Part shown: one piece after another, positions 36,222 to 45,577 of the stretch
Numbering within the stretch: the stretch's first letter is position 1
How the letters are laid out: every line of letters begins with the position of its first letter
Source: UJ101 sp965262705
GTDB lineage: Bacteria > Bacteroidota > Bacteroidia > Flavobacteriales > UJ101
Direction: 5' to 3'
Length of the DNA stretch: 64,000 bases
Assembly (NCBI GenBank): GCA_965262705.1
Contig: OZ253556.1
Location: forward strand, 248,001 to 312,000
Position numbers and translations under genes: made by a program
Notes under the pieces: model-generated
The model's input: only the letters and a program-made list of their open reading frames with translations
Told to the model about the DNA's origin: nothing
Database searches by the model: none

Positions 36222-37649
36222 ATGAGAAAAATAAAGTATTTGATAAGTTTTTTAACCCTATGGGGAATGCTCTCATGCAATGAGGACGATAATACCCCTG
36301 TTTTTGATCAATCGGCTGCAGACCGATTAAAAAGTAAAATAGAAGAAGTTCAAAATATTTTGATAAGCGCCAAGGGCGGATGGATAACCCGCTACCGCCC
36401 GGATGAAAATTTCGGGTATTTTAATTTGTGGTTCCAATTTAATAAAGATGGTACGGTTCGTGTCCTCTCCGATATTCCTCTTGTAAATAATGTTGATGGT
36501 CCTGAAGGAATTTTTGCCCTGCCACCGGGATTTTATAAAGATACCACCACACATTACCGCGTGTCTTCGCAGCACTCGGTTGATTTGGTTTTTGAGGACC
36601 AGCCAATGGCACTACATTACTTATATTCATTGACGGATGATCAAGGACAAGACTTTAAATCGGGGGCAGAATTTGAATTTTATATTACCCGTTCCACTCC
36701 AGAAGAGGTGGTATTGGAAAGTAAAACCGATAGTGGAAAAGGAAAGCAACAAAAGACACAGATGATCTTAAAAAAAGCTACACCTGAAGATAAACGAAAA
36801 GTAGAGAAGAGTTATGCCGCATGGGATAAACTTCTACTACAGGAGAACACCATATCGCCCAATATACTATTTATATCAGAAGAAGAAAAACTTCTTTTGC
36901 ATGTCTATTCAAATGAAATTGTAAAAAGAATATCCAAGAATGGAGAAGAAATATCTCCCGGTCCCTATTATATTAAAATAAAAAAAGATGAAGGTAAAGA
37001 TATCATGTGCCAAAAGTTAATGATTAAGAGCAGCAGTCTAAAAACATTAGTTCTTCCCAAAGGAGAAGATTTGATAATAAAATTTGCCGAAACGGGTAAA
37101 GCAATTAATCCAGCTGAAATTGCTTTAGAGAGGGTTACGTATAAGTATGGGAGGTGGAGTGTGGAGGAGGTTAATACAAATCAAGTGGGCGTTTATACTA
37201 CAATTTATAATAATACATCTATCATCCTTACAGTTCTTAAAATAGGCAGTTTACAGACTAAAATGCCAACAGTTTTTGTATACGACCCTGCCATTATAGG
37301 CACTGATGTTTCAGGAAGTTATTATGATATAGATCCCAGTCATACCGACATGCAAGAAAATACGCCTCGAAGAGGAAAGATTTACTTAGTGGAGGGAACA
37401 AAAAATATCTTTTTTGCTACGGACCTGGGGTTTAAAGGAGATTTTCCGGTATATTTTCAAATGAATGGAGATAAGGCCTCATTTATTCATCAGGATATTC
37501 CTCAGAATGATGCTTTTCAAGTTAAAAATATAGATTTGACTTATGATCCAGTGAAGCGGCAGTTTCATGAAGTGATTCACTTTATAGAAGTACCGTGGCA
37601 TGGGATGAAAAAACGACCGGATTCCTACTATACCTACCAAATGGAATAA
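36222..37649 (+). CDS. DUF4302 lipoprotein of the SusC/SusD operon
   Basis: I start at ATG 36222 (475 residues, MRKIKYLISFLTLWGMLSC), where the signal and lipobox (Cys19) begin; the frame upstream to 36168 only overlaps the previous gene. After the lipobox come GGWITRYRPDENFGYFNLWFQFNKDGTVRV, characteristic of DUF4302, and a beta-rich C-terminal half. The function is unknown, but the family is found nearly always beside the zinc hydrolase above. It is the last gene of the operon, so it too depends on the poly-C switch. Confidence 0.88.
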   Translation: MRKIKYLISFLTLWGMLSCNEDDNTPVFDQSAADRLKSKIEEVQNILISAKGGWITRYRPDENFGYFNLWFQFNKDGTVRVLSDIPLVNNVDGPEGIFALPPGFYKDTTTHYRVSSQHSVDLVFEDQPMALHYLYSLTDDQGQDFKSGAEFEFYITRSTPEEVVLESKTDSGKGKQQKTQMILKKATPEDKRKVEKSYAAWDKLLLQENTISPNILFISEEEKLLLHVYSNEIVKRISKNGEEISPGPYYIKIKKDEGKDIMCQKLMIKSSSLKTLVLPKGEDLIIKFAETGKAINPAEIALERVTYKYGRWSVEEVNTNQVGVYTTIYNNTSIILTVLKIGSLQTKMPTVFVYDPAIIGTDVSGSYYDIDPSHTDMQENTPRRGKIYLVEGTKNIFFATDLGFKGDFPVYFQMNGDKASFIHQDIPQNDAFQVKNIDLTYDPVKRQFHEVIHFIEVPWHGMKKRPDSYYTYQME

Positions 37650-37717
37650 AAAAAATAAGCACATATTACAAAGTGGTTATGTTTAATGAAAATGATATTA
37701 AGTTCAAGTTACAATAA

Positions 37718-37882
37718 GAGACCGTTGCAGAACACATAAAAAAGTATGAAAAAGAAAGCATTTAGCTTCAAACGGCGCCCTTCTCAAAAAATTAAAATCC
37801 TCCACACCCATTAGGTTGCTCCGGTATTTAATTTTCCTCGGGCGTCGCATTTTTTTGCTAAAGTGCTTTTTGCAACGGTCTC
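37718..37882. mobile_element. GAGACC element copy, 165 bp
   Basis: It starts GAGACCGTTGCAGAACACAT and ends GCTTTTTGCAACGGTCTC. Its right end abuts directly the open frame of a truncated gene (37883), with no spacer. Confidence 0.9.
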
Positions 37883-38470
37883 ATTCAAGGGATTGTAGGA
37901 GAGTTAAGAATTGATGATGATCGAATAGATCATGAAGATCTTAAGTGGTTACATGATAAATTAAGATTTGTAACTAAAGAATGTTACCTGCATATAGCAA
38001 GTACAAATTTACAGGGCTTAGAAAACCTTCAATTTGTAGGAGGAGGATTTACACTTAATTTTGGCCGTAGTTGGGATGATAGTCATGCTATCCTGAATAC
38101 AGCCGCGTTAGCAAATCTAACCTATGCAGGCGTTCATCATCATGAGGGCTATAACATAAAGTTTACAGGTAAGGATGGTTATCATTATCCTGATATTTAT
38201 GGTCGTGGCTTACTGAATTGGGCAAAAGCAAATCCGAACAGTATTTTTCAGATTGAAGAACCCGGTAAGAAAGAATATAAGAAAATGACGGGTAAAGAAC
38301 TTGAGAAAGAATTAACAAGCTCATAAGGGATGTTGTGTTCATCACAACGGGTAAAGCAGCACAAAACATTGTATTAGCCAAAGGTCTCCTTTATCCTAAT
38401 CAGTTCTTCACCTTACTGGCTGAATACATTTCACTGCATAGGGTGAATGCTCTTCACTGCATAGGGTGAG
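37883..38470 (+). pseudogene. 5'-truncated, frameshifted gene fragment entering the tandem repeats
   Basis: The frame is open from the element edge (37883) to TAA 38324-38326, encoding 147 residues without any start codon: LRIDDDRIDHEDLKWLHDKL ... GGGFTLNFGRSWDDSHAIL ... GYHYPDIYGRGLLNWAKANP. After about 38300 another frame carries on with a sensible sequence (RDVVFITTGKAAQNIVLAKGLLYPNQFF), which continues into the first tandem repeats and stops near 38470. So a longer gene lost its 5' part at the element and suffered a frameshift. I do not recognise the family; a surface protein or toxin tip is possible. Confidence 0.55.
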
Positions 38471-38885
38471 TGCTCTTCACTGCATAGGGTGAGTGCTCCT
38501 CGCCTTACTAGCTGAATGCTCTTCACTGCATAGGGTGAGTGCTTTTCACCTTACTAGCTGAATACATTTCACTGCATAGGGTGAATGCTTTTCACTGCAT
38601 AGGGTGAATGCTCCTCGCCTTACTAGCTGAATGCTCTTCACTGCATAGGGTGAGTGCTCCTCGCCTTACTAGCTGAATACATTTCACTGCATAGGGTGAA
38701 TGCTTTTCACCTTACTAGCTGAATGCTTTTCACCTTACTAGCTGAATGCTCTTCACCTTACTAGCTGAATGCTCTTCACCTTACTAGCTGAATACATTTC
38801 ACTGCATAGGGTGAATGCTTTTCACTGCATAGGGTGAATGCTCCTCGCCTTACTAGCTGAATGCTTTTCACCTTACTAGCTGAGA
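38403..38885. repeat. Minisatellite: 21 tandem units of 23 bp in two alternating types
   Basis: Twenty-one units without gaps fill exactly 483 bases. Each unit has either the core ttcactgcatagggtga (10 units) or ttcaccttactagctga (11 units), joined by gaatgct/gagtgct/gaatacat linkers, and the two types are interspersed without a fixed order. TTCAC...GTGAA in the first type and TTCA...TGAA in the second are inverted repeats, so each unit can form a small hairpin. The period is not a multiple of three, so it is not a coding repeat. Confidence 0.95.
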
Positions 38886-38900
38886 GGGCTTTAGCATACG

Positions 38901-39089
38901 CTGACCTTGCCCCTGCAAAAAGTGCTTTAGCAAAAAAATGCAACGCTCAATAAAAATTAACTGCAAGTCAGCGAAGCTAAACACCAGAGCAACCTAATGG
39001 GTGTGAATATCTTAATTTTTTGAGAAGAGCGCCGTTTGAAGATAAAGGCTTTGTTTTTCATACTTTTTTATGTGTTCTGCAATGGTCTC
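38901..39089. mobile_element. GAGACC element copy with worn left end, 189 bp
   Basis: The left end reads CTGACCTTGCCCCTGCAAAAAGTGC, and the right end GTTCTGCAATGGTCTC is good. It starts 15 bases after the minisatellite. An ATG inside its right half opens a frame into the next gene, which creates a misleadingly long reading frame. Confidence 0.75.
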
Positions 39090-39167
39090 AATCAGCACAA
39101 GTTAAAAGGCTCAAAATATAACATGGTTTTTCACTGCAAAATCTTTACCTTTGTTTTCTTTAATGTT

Positions 39168-39632
39168 ATGGTTAACTTGAACAAATTATGGATATTTCAA
39201 TCCGATAAGCTATTTACAACAGATGAAATCGATCAAATTTCTAAAGACTTACGGCAGTATTTAAGTCGGTGGAATGCGCATGGAGTTCCGCTGAAAAGTC
39301 GATTTGAAATAAGATATAATCGATTTATTATCATTCACGCAGATCAATCAAAAACAACGGCATCAGGATGCGCGATTGATGATATGACCCGCCTTATTAA
39401 ATCATTAGAAAAAAAAATAAAATGTTCTTTGTTAGATAGAATGAATATTGCTTATAAAGAAAATAACACCACCCGCATTTTACCGCTAGCAAAATTTAAA
39501 CAAAAAGTATCCGCCGGAACATTATCCCCCGACACCATTATTTTTAATAACTCCATAAGTACCCTTGAAGAATATAGCTCAACATGGGAAATTCCCATCA
39601 AAAACAGCTGGGCAAAAACATGGTGTAGTTAA
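39168..39632 (+). CDS. Conserved Flavobacteriia protein ('ABC transporter ATPase'-like, misnamed)
   Basis: The start is taken at ATG 39168 (154 residues, MVNLNKLWIFQSD); codons before it lie in the repeat element. The sequence has the family pattern LWIFQSDKLFTTDEI, RWNAHGVPLKSRFEIRYNRFIIIHAD and GCAIDDMTRLIKSLEKK, but no Walker motif, so the usual database name is not supported. It lies 38 bases before the GH3/beta-lactamase gene, an adjacency also kept in relatives. No function is known. Confidence 0.7.
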   Translation: MVNLNKLWIFQSDKLFTTDEIDQISKDLRQYLSRWNAHGVPLKSRFEIRYNRFIIIHADQSKTTASGCAIDDMTRLIKSLEKKIKCSLLDRMNIAYKENNTTRILPLAKFKQKVSAGTLSPDTIIFNNSISTLEEYSSTWEIPIKNSWAKTWCS

Positions 39633-39670
39633 TTATATTTATTGTCAAATAAGTACTTTGGTTTAACACA

Positions 39671-42598
39671 ATGTTACGTATTAAAAAGCAAATGAGCAAA
39701 GTCTTTTTTATTTTAGGAATTTACACCTGCTTACACGCGCAGCAAAAAAATATTTTTTATAAAGATGCTAAACAAAAGGCTTGGGTAGATAGTGTGTACC
39801 ATTCGATGAGTCAAAGCGAGCGAATTGGACAACTTTTTATGGTCGCTGCCTATTCCAATAAAGATGAGAAGCATAGATCAAAAATTCTTAAACTCATTAA
39901 AGAACAAAAAATTGGGGGGCTTATTTTTTTTCAAGATAATCCCTTGAAGCAGGCACTGCTCACCAACGAATATCAGGCAGCTGCTAAGGTTCCCTTGCTG
40001 ATGGGCATTGATGCTGAATGGGGATTGAATATGCGATTAAAAAACACTTTTCGCTTCCCTTGGAACATGACCCTGGGAGCGGTTCAGAATGATTCATTGA
40101 TTTATAAAATGGGCGTTCAGATGGCGAAGCATTGTAAGCGAATTGGCATACATATTAATTTTGCTCCTGTAGTTGATGTCAATACCAACCCTAAAAATCC
40201 GATTATCGGAAATCGTTCTTTTGGATCAATAGTGAAAAATGTTGCTAAAAAAGGAGTGGCAATTGCTCGTGGAATGCAAGACCAATATGTTATTGCCTGC
40301 GCCAAGCACTTTCCCGGGCATGGAGATACCAGTACGGATTCACACAAGACATTACCTACAGTACCTTATAGTATGAGCCGGTTAGAAGAAGTAGAGTTAT
40401 CTCCCTTTAAAGATTTGGTAAAATCGAAGGTCGGAGGTATTATGATTGCGCATTTGAATGTTCCCTCCCTGGAGCCTGATAATACGCTGCCTACTTCTCT
40501 CTCACCTAAAGTCGCCACTCAATTATTGAAAAATAAAATGGGCTATAACGGGCTTATCGTTACCGATGCGCTCAATATGAAAGGAGTGGCTGACTTGTAC
40601 AAACCCGGCGAAGTGGATTTAAAAGCCTTCGAAGCTGGGAATGATATTTTACTTTTTTCGCAGGCGGTAGAACTTGGAAAATATAAAATAAAACAAGCCT
40701 TGAAAAGCGGTCGATTGTCGCAGAAACGATTAGAGGAAAGTGTAAAAAAAATTTTAAATGCCAAGTATTTTGCAGGGCTGAATCACTATAAAACCATCGA
40801 TTTGAATCATCTTATTTCTGATTTAAATGACTATCGCAGTAAAATAGTTAATCGGGAATTAGTGGAGAAATCCATTACCGTGTTAAAAAACCAAGACAGT
40901 ATATTACCCATTGTAAAACAATCCGGAAAAATTTTTGCTTACGTAGGATTAGAAGAAGATTCAGGAAAAGAATTTTATAGAATCTTACGCAAATATGCAG
41001 ATGTTAAAAAAGTAACGGTAAAATCTCCTGCTGATACTTCCAAACTAAAAAACTATGATTATGTATTTATAGGGGTTCATAAATCCAATAAAAATCCTTG
41101 GAAAAGCTATCGAATTTCTACGAATTCAAAAAAAATTATCCATGCGATTGCAAAGTATAATCCTCATACCATTGTTTCGGTTTTTACAAGCCCCTACAGC
41201 TTGCTTACACTGGATACAAATAATATTGGGGCTTTGGTGATGAGTTACCAAAACAGCCAAACTGCCCAAAATGTAACTCCACAGGTTATTTTTGGTGCGC
41301 TTCCAGCAGAGGGGCGACTGCCGGTAAGTGTAAACCAATATAAAGCCGGAACGGGAATTTTTTATAAAGACATTAAACGACTGGGGTATGCCTTTCCTGA
41401 ATATGAAGGAATGAATTCGCAGGTTTTAAAACAGATTGATAAAATTGCCAAAAAAGCCATGGAAATACCCGTTACACCGGGCATGCAGGTTCTGGTGGCA
41501 CGCAATGGAAAAGTGATTTTTGAAAAGTCGTATGGCTATTTATCTACAAAACATGTTAAAAAAGTAAGCAACGAAGATTTGTATGATATTGCTTCCATTA
41601 CTAAAATCACCGCAACTTTGCCCTTAATTTTTAAACTTAAGGAAAAAGGGGTGATTACTTATGATGAACCCATAGAAAATTTCATTCCTCGTGCAAGGGG
41701 CACCAATAAGGCTCAACTTACCTTACGTGAAATATTAGCCCATCAAGCGGGCTTAAAATCCTGGATTCCTTACTATCAAGAAACGATAGATGAAAATAAT
41801 CTTCTTAAAAGTCAATATTATGTAAAAGTTTCTAAACCGGGGTTTACTACAAAAGTTGCTGACGGCTTGTACATTATTAATTCCTATAAAGATTCTATTT
41901 TAAACAAGATATACGAGTCTCCTATTGGTGAAAAAAAATACAAATATTCTGATTTGGGTTATTATATGCTGAAAAACTTTATTGAATCTCAAACGGGGAA
42001 AACTTTGAATAAACTTGCAAATGATGAAATTTACCACCCGATAGGAGCATATACTACCGGATATTTGCCGTTAAATCGTTTTGAGCGAACGCGCATAGCA
42101 CCAACTGAAGCAGATAATTATTTTAGACATCAAGTAATTAGAGGATATGTGCACGACCCGGGAGCGGCTATGCAAGGAGGAGTTGGCGGGCATGCAGGCG
42201 TGTTTTCCAATGCCAATGATTTAGCCAAAATTATGCAAATGTATTTACAGAAAGGCTATTATGGCGGGAAACGTTATTTTCAGGAAAAAACCATAACAGA
42301 AGCGACAAAGTATCAATATCGGGACAAGGATAACCGGCGAGGTTTAGGATTTGATAAAAAACCATTGGATGGAATTGGACAAGCCTGTAAGAGTGCAGGA
42401 GAGAATATTTTTGGACATTCTGGTTTTACGGGCGGGATTGTATGGGTAGACCCAGATGAGAAACTAATCTATATATTTTTATCTAATCGTGTGAATCAAA
42501 GAGTGGATTACAACCTGCTTTCTAAAGAAGATATTAGAGAAGATATTTTTCAAACGCTTTATGATTCTATGACCAAACGATACAAGAGTAAAAAATAA
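39671..42598 (+). CDS. GH3 beta-N-acetylhexosaminidase fused to a beta-lactamase-class serine hydrolase
   Basis: 975 residues. A signal peptide ends near TCLHAQ. The GH3 domain (about 45-370) carries the NagZ motif KHFPGHGDTSTDSH (from 212), with Asp and His as the acid/base pair, and IVTDALNMKGV with the nucleophile Asp. A GH3 C-terminal domain follows (about 390-570). The beta-lactamase/transpeptidase-like domain (about 600-970) has S-I-T-K (Ser642, Lys645), YSD (759) and HSG (916). It should cleave GlcNAc-anhydroMurNAc or related muropeptides in the periplasm, and the second domain may act on peptide or ester bonds. This fusion is characteristic of Bacteroidota. Confidence 0.93.
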   Translation: MLRIKKQMSKVFFILGIYTCLHAQQKNIFYKDAKQKAWVDSVYHSMSQSERIGQLFMVAAYSNKDEKHRSKILKLIKEQKIGGLIFFQDNPLKQALLTNEYQAAAKVPLLMGIDAEWGLNMRLKNTFRFPWNMTLGAVQNDSLIYKMGVQMAKHCKRIGIHINFAPVVDVNTNPKNPIIGNRSFGSIVKNVAKKGVAIARGMQDQYVIACAKHFPGHGDTSTDSHKTLPTVPYSMSRLEEVELSPFKDLVKSKVGGIMIAHLNVPSLEPDNTLPTSLSPKVATQLLKNKMGYNGLIVTDALNMKGVADLYKPGEVDLKAFEAGNDILLFSQAVELGKYKIKQALKSGRLSQKRLEESVKKILNAKYFAGLNHYKTIDLNHLISDLNDYRSKIVNRELVEKSITVLKNQDSILPIVKQSGKIFAYVGLEEDSGKEFYRILRKYADVKKVTVKSPADTSKLKNYDYVFIGVHKSNKNPWKSYRISTNSKKIIHAIAKYNPHTIVSVFTSPYSLLTLDTNNIGALVMSYQNSQTAQNVTPQVIFGALPAEGRLPVSVNQYKAGTGIFYKDIKRLGYAFPEYEGMNSQVLKQIDKIAKKAMEIPVTPGMQVLVARNGKVIFEKSYGYLSTKHVKKVSNEDLYDIASITKITATLPLIFKLKEKGVITYDEPIENFIPRARGTNKAQLTLREILAHQAGLKSWIPYYQETIDENNLLKSQYYVKVSKPGFTTKVADGLYIINSYKDSILNKIYESPIGEKKYKYSDLGYYMLKNFIESQTGKTLNKLANDEIYHPIGAYTTGYLPLNRFERTRIAPTEADNYFRHQVIRGYVHDPGAAMQGGVGGHAGVFSNANDLAKIMQMYLQKGYYGGKRYFQEKTITEATKYQYRDKDNRRGLGFDKKPLDGIGQACKSAGENIFGHSGFTGGIVWVDPDEKLIYIFLSNRVNQRVDYNLLSKEDIREDIFQTLYDSMTKRYKSKK

Positions 42599-42604
42599 AA
42601 ACGA

Positions 42605-42725
42605 GGGCTTCGCGGGGCGAGCGTTAGGGATAGAAGTGGTATCCTTTTTCTTGGGGCAGCGTTTCGCCCCAAGAAAAAGATTTAACGGATAGCCCGACCG
42701 CCGCAAGGCGGGAACGCCATAGAAA
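42605..42725. ncRNA. GC-rich hairpin element, Flavobacteriia intergenic type
   Basis: A strong stem CTTTTTCTTGGGGC / GCCCCAAGAAAAAG (about 42642-42680) lies inside a second pairing (GTATCC / GGATAG) and an outer GGCG...CGCC. It is much more GC-rich than the surroundings. It resembles a type of intergenic hairpin I recall from Flavobacteriaceae, possibly the Flavo-1 RNA motif, which I cannot verify. It may simply act as a terminator for the GH3 gene. Confidence 0.45.
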
Positions 42726-42754
42726 TAAATATCAGCGACATTTAGCTATAATTT

Positions 42755-42919
42755 GAGACCGTTGCAAAAAGCACGCTAACAAAAAAATGCAACGCCCGAT
42801 AAAAATTAAATACCGGAGCAACCTAATGGGTGTGGAGGATTTTAATTTTTTGAGAAGGAAGCCGTTTGAAGCTAAATGCTTTCTTTTTCATACTTTTCTA
42901 TGTGTTCTGCAACGGGCTC
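42755..42919. mobile_element. GAGACC element copy with perfect 5-bp target duplication, 165 bp
   Basis: It starts GAGACCGTTGCAAAAAGCAC and ends GTTCTGCAACGGGCTC. It is flanked by AATTT on both sides, a clean direct duplication. It lies between the convergent GH3 and rho genes. Confidence 0.9.
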
Positions 42920-42934
42920 AATTTAACTATATAA

Positions 42935-44665
42935 TTAACCATTCATAGAGAGTAAGAATTCCTCATTGCTAAGGGTTCTTTCGATTCGCTGTTTTACAAA
43001 TTCCATCGCTTCTAAGGGGTTCATGTCCGATAAGTGCCGACGCAGAATCCACATATGCTGCGCTACTTTTTCATTTAATAATAAATCATCTCTTCGAGTG
43101 GAAGAGGATACAAGGTCAATGGCAGGGAATATTCTTTTGTTCGCTATTTTTCTATCGAGTTGTACTTCCATATTTCCTGTTCCTTTAAACTCTTCAAAAA
43201 TTACTTCATCCATTTTTGATCCGGTATCAATCAGCGCGGTCGCAATGATGCTTAAAGATCCTCCACCCTCAATATTACGTGCAGCGCCGAAGAAACGTTT
43301 AGGCTTATGCAGTGCGTTGGCATCTACTCCTCCGGATAGTACTTTACCTGAGGGAGGAGAAACGGTATTGTAGGCACGTGCCAAGCGGGTAATGGCATCT
43401 AATAAAATCACCACATCGTGTCCGCATTCTACCATTCGTTTTGCTTTTTCTAATACAATATTAGCTACTTTGACATGGTTTTTAGCTTCCTTGTCAAATG
43501 TTGAGGCGACTACTTCTCCTTTTACGTTACGCTGCATGTCGGTTACTTCTTCCGGCCGTTCGTCTATGAGTAAAATAATTTGATACACCTCCGGATGATT
43601 ACTCGAAATGGCATTAGCGATTTCTTTAAGTAACATAGTTTTACCTGTTTTAGGCTGTGCTACAATCATCCCTCGCTGCCCTTTTCCTATGGGAGAGAAA
43701 AGATCGATAATACGAGTAGAAAGTGAACTGTTCTTCCCGGCAAGATTGAATTTTTCTTGAGGAAATAGTGGCGTTAGATGTTCAAAGGAAACCCGGTCAC
43801 GAACATATTCCGGCGGACGACCATTAATTTCGACAATGCGAATCAGCGGAAAATATTTTTCTCCTTCTTTCGGCGGGCGAACATTTCCTTTTACCGTGTC
43901 TCCCGTTTTTAGTCCAAATAATTTAATTTGAGAGTAAGATACATAAACATCATCAGGAGAGGATAAATAATTATAATCAGATGACCGTAAAAAGCCATAG
44001 ACCTCTTTATTATTGCTGTCTTTGATAATCTCTAAAACGCCTTCACAAATAATGATCCCCCCAAATTCGTAATCGGATGATTTAAATTTATTTTTATTCT
44101 GGATAGCTGCTCCTTTATCGTTTTGCAGTTTTCTTTTTCCGTTCTTCAAAGGTTTATGCTGTGAATATGTATGGGTGGGATTTTGCTCCTGTTTTGAAAA
44201 ATTTTGTAAACTTTCATTTTCACCGTTTGTTTTTCCTACAGGCGATATGGCCTGTTTTATTGCAGGTCTTTGTTTATTGACTATTTTATTGTTTAAAATT
44301 TCATTAGGTTTATCTACTCGCGCTCTTTTTTCTTTTTTTACTGATATATTTTCATCTTTTTTTTTCAAAAATTCTTCTTTTTGTTTGGGCGTAATTTTCC
44401 GGGTGGAAAATGTTGATTCTTTATTTTCCTGTGCTATTGTTCGCCTGATTCCCTGCCTTACAGGTTTTAAGTTAATTTTGTCGTGTGCTACTTTCCTTTT
44501 TTGATTTAATTCTTTTATAAAATCAGGATTATCTGCTTGAAAATCAAGTATTTTATAAATCAGTTCTAATTTTCTTAGCTGCTTATACTTTGGAATTTCT
44601 AATTTTTTAGAAATATCTTGTAATTCTGCAACTTTTTTTCTTTTTAATTCAGAAATATCAAACAT
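42935..44665 (-). CDS. rho: Transcription termination factor Rho
   Basis: 576 residues, longer than the about 420 of E. coli Rho because of a Lys/Gln-rich disordered insertion (about 75-195), usual in Bacteroidota. The N-terminal Rho_N helices are MFDISELKRKKVAELQDIS; the cold-shock-like RNA-binding domain includes GFLRSSDYNYLSSPDDVYVS; the ATPase has Walker A AQPKTGKTMLL (about 337) and Walker B VVILLDAITRLARAYN. It forms the hexameric RNA translocase that ends transcription. It is transcribed toward the GH3 gene. Confidence 0.97.
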   Translation of the reverse strand: MFDISELKRKKVAELQDISKKLEIPKYKQLRKLELIYKILDFQADNPDFIKELNQKRKVAHDKINLKPVRQGIRRTIAQENKESTFSTRKITPKQKEEFLKKKDENISVKKEKRARVDKPNEILNNKIVNKQRPAIKQAISPVGKTNGENESLQNFSKQEQNPTHTYSQHKPLKNGKRKLQNDKGAAIQNKNKFKSSDYEFGGIIICEGVLEIIKDSNNKEVYGFLRSSDYNYLSSPDDVYVSYSQIKLFGLKTGDTVKGNVRPPKEGEKYFPLIRIVEINGRPPEYVRDRVSFEHLTPLFPQEKFNLAGKNSSLSTRIIDLFSPIGKGQRGMIVAQPKTGKTMLLKEIANAISSNHPEVYQIILLIDERPEEVTDMQRNVKGEVVASTFDKEAKNHVKVANIVLEKAKRMVECGHDVVILLDAITRLARAYNTVSPPSGKVLSGGVDANALHKPKRFFGAARNIEGGGSLSIIATALIDTGSKMDEVIFEEFKGTGNMEVQLDRKIANKRIFPAIDLVSSSTRRDDLLLNEKVAQHMWILRRHLSDMNPLEAMEFVKQRIERTLSNEEFLLSMNG

Positions 44666-44812
44666 TAAAATGAATTTAAATTATATGTAAAAACTTGGGT
44701 TAATCCTAATAAGTATAATCTAATTGGAAGAATAGGTAGAACAAGGTACAATTTACAATTCTGGTGCAATAATACAATTATTTTATTTAAATGTTATAAA
44801 AAATTATGGACT

Positions 44813-44888
44813 GAGACCTCTGAAAAAAGCACTTTATCGGTAAAATGATTTCGTTTTCATGCTTTTTTATGTGTTCTGCAACGGTCTC
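44813..44888. mobile_element. Shortened GAGACC element, 76 bp
   Basis: GAGACCTCTGAAAAAAGCAC to TGTTCTGCAACGGTCTC with most of the interior deleted. It is followed after 36 bases by a full copy, the two separated by a loose CTGCAAGTCGGCG module. Confidence 0.75.
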
Positions 44889-44924
44889 TTATTCTGCAAC
44901 TGCAAGTCGGCGAAAGATAGAGGT

Positions 44925-45112
44925 GAGACCGTTGCAAAAAGCACGCTAACAAAAAAATGCTTGTATTGAGTTTGCCGAAATGCAACGCCCGAGGAAAATT
45001 AAATACCGGAGCAACCTTTTGGGTGTGGAGGATGTTAATTTTTTGAGAAGGGCGCCGTTTGAAGTTAGATGCTTTCTTTTTCATACTTTTTTATATATTT
45101 TGCAACGGTCTC
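44925..45112. mobile_element. GAGACC element copy, 188 bp
   Basis: It starts GAGACCGTTGCAAAAAGCAC and ends TTTTGCAACGGTCTC, with flanks GAGGT and AAGGT (four of five bases alike). The ttgtattgagtttgccgaaa module is present. Confidence 0.88.
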
Positions 45113-45131
45113 AAGGTATTGGTTCATTTTT

Positions 45132-45139
45132 TATATTTG
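45132..45139 (+). promoter_or_regulatory. TAnnTTTG promoter box of the DUF4293 gene
   Basis: TATATTTG lies 24 bases before ATG 45164; no TTG of ideal spacing is seen because the element's end lies there. Confidence 0.4.
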
Positions 45140-45163
45140 CAAAATAAAACATTTTAAAATCTG

Positions 45164-45565
45164 ATGATTCAAAGAATACAAAGCGTTTATTTAATAATAG
45201 CTTTCCTTTTGTCTGGAATAAGTACTCTTTTATTTAATGACGAGTGGATACAAGCGGGGCTTTTCGATATTTTAGGGTTAATTATTAGCTCATGCTTATT
45301 CTCACTTATTGCTATATTTTTATTTAAAAGAAGAGTGTTCCAGATCAATTTAAATAAATTAAATCTACTCTTAAATTTATCTGTTATCGGATTATTGATA
45401 TCCCATTTGTTATATTTACCTAAAGCAATTTATTTATCTGAGGAAAGTATTGAGTTTATTATAACGCTTATTTTATCTGTAATAGTTATAATACTTTTGT
45501 GGTTTTCTAATCGTGCCATTAAAAAAGATGATCTCCTCTTAAAATCAGTAGATCGTATTCGATAA
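45164..45565 (+). CDS. DUF4293 membrane protein
   Basis: 133 residues with four TM helices. The start MIQRIQSVYLIIAFLLSGIS is the DUF4293 signature, and the C-terminal tail ANRAIKKDD-type (here SNRAIKKDDLLLKSVDRIR) matches too. Genes of this family are commonly divergent neighbours of rho in Flavobacteriia, as here. No function is known. Confidence 0.85.
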   Translation: MIQRIQSVYLIIAFLLSGISTLLFNDEWIQAGLFDILGLIISSCLFSLIAIFLFKRRVFQINLNKLNLLLNLSVIGLLISHLLYLPKAIYLSEESIEFIITLILSVIVIILLWFSNRAIKKDDLLLKSVDRIR

Positions 45566-45577
45566 GTCTTTAATTTA

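Noticed and set aside
38403..38885. Possible CRISPR array
   Set aside because: Units are contiguous with no unique spacers; both unit types recur many times and there are no cas genes.
44857..45084. Reading frames of 75-100 codons inside repeat copies (for example MLHFGKLNTSIFLL)
   Set aside because: The same peptide recurs wherever the element occurs, in both orientations, with variable breaks; these are translated repeats.
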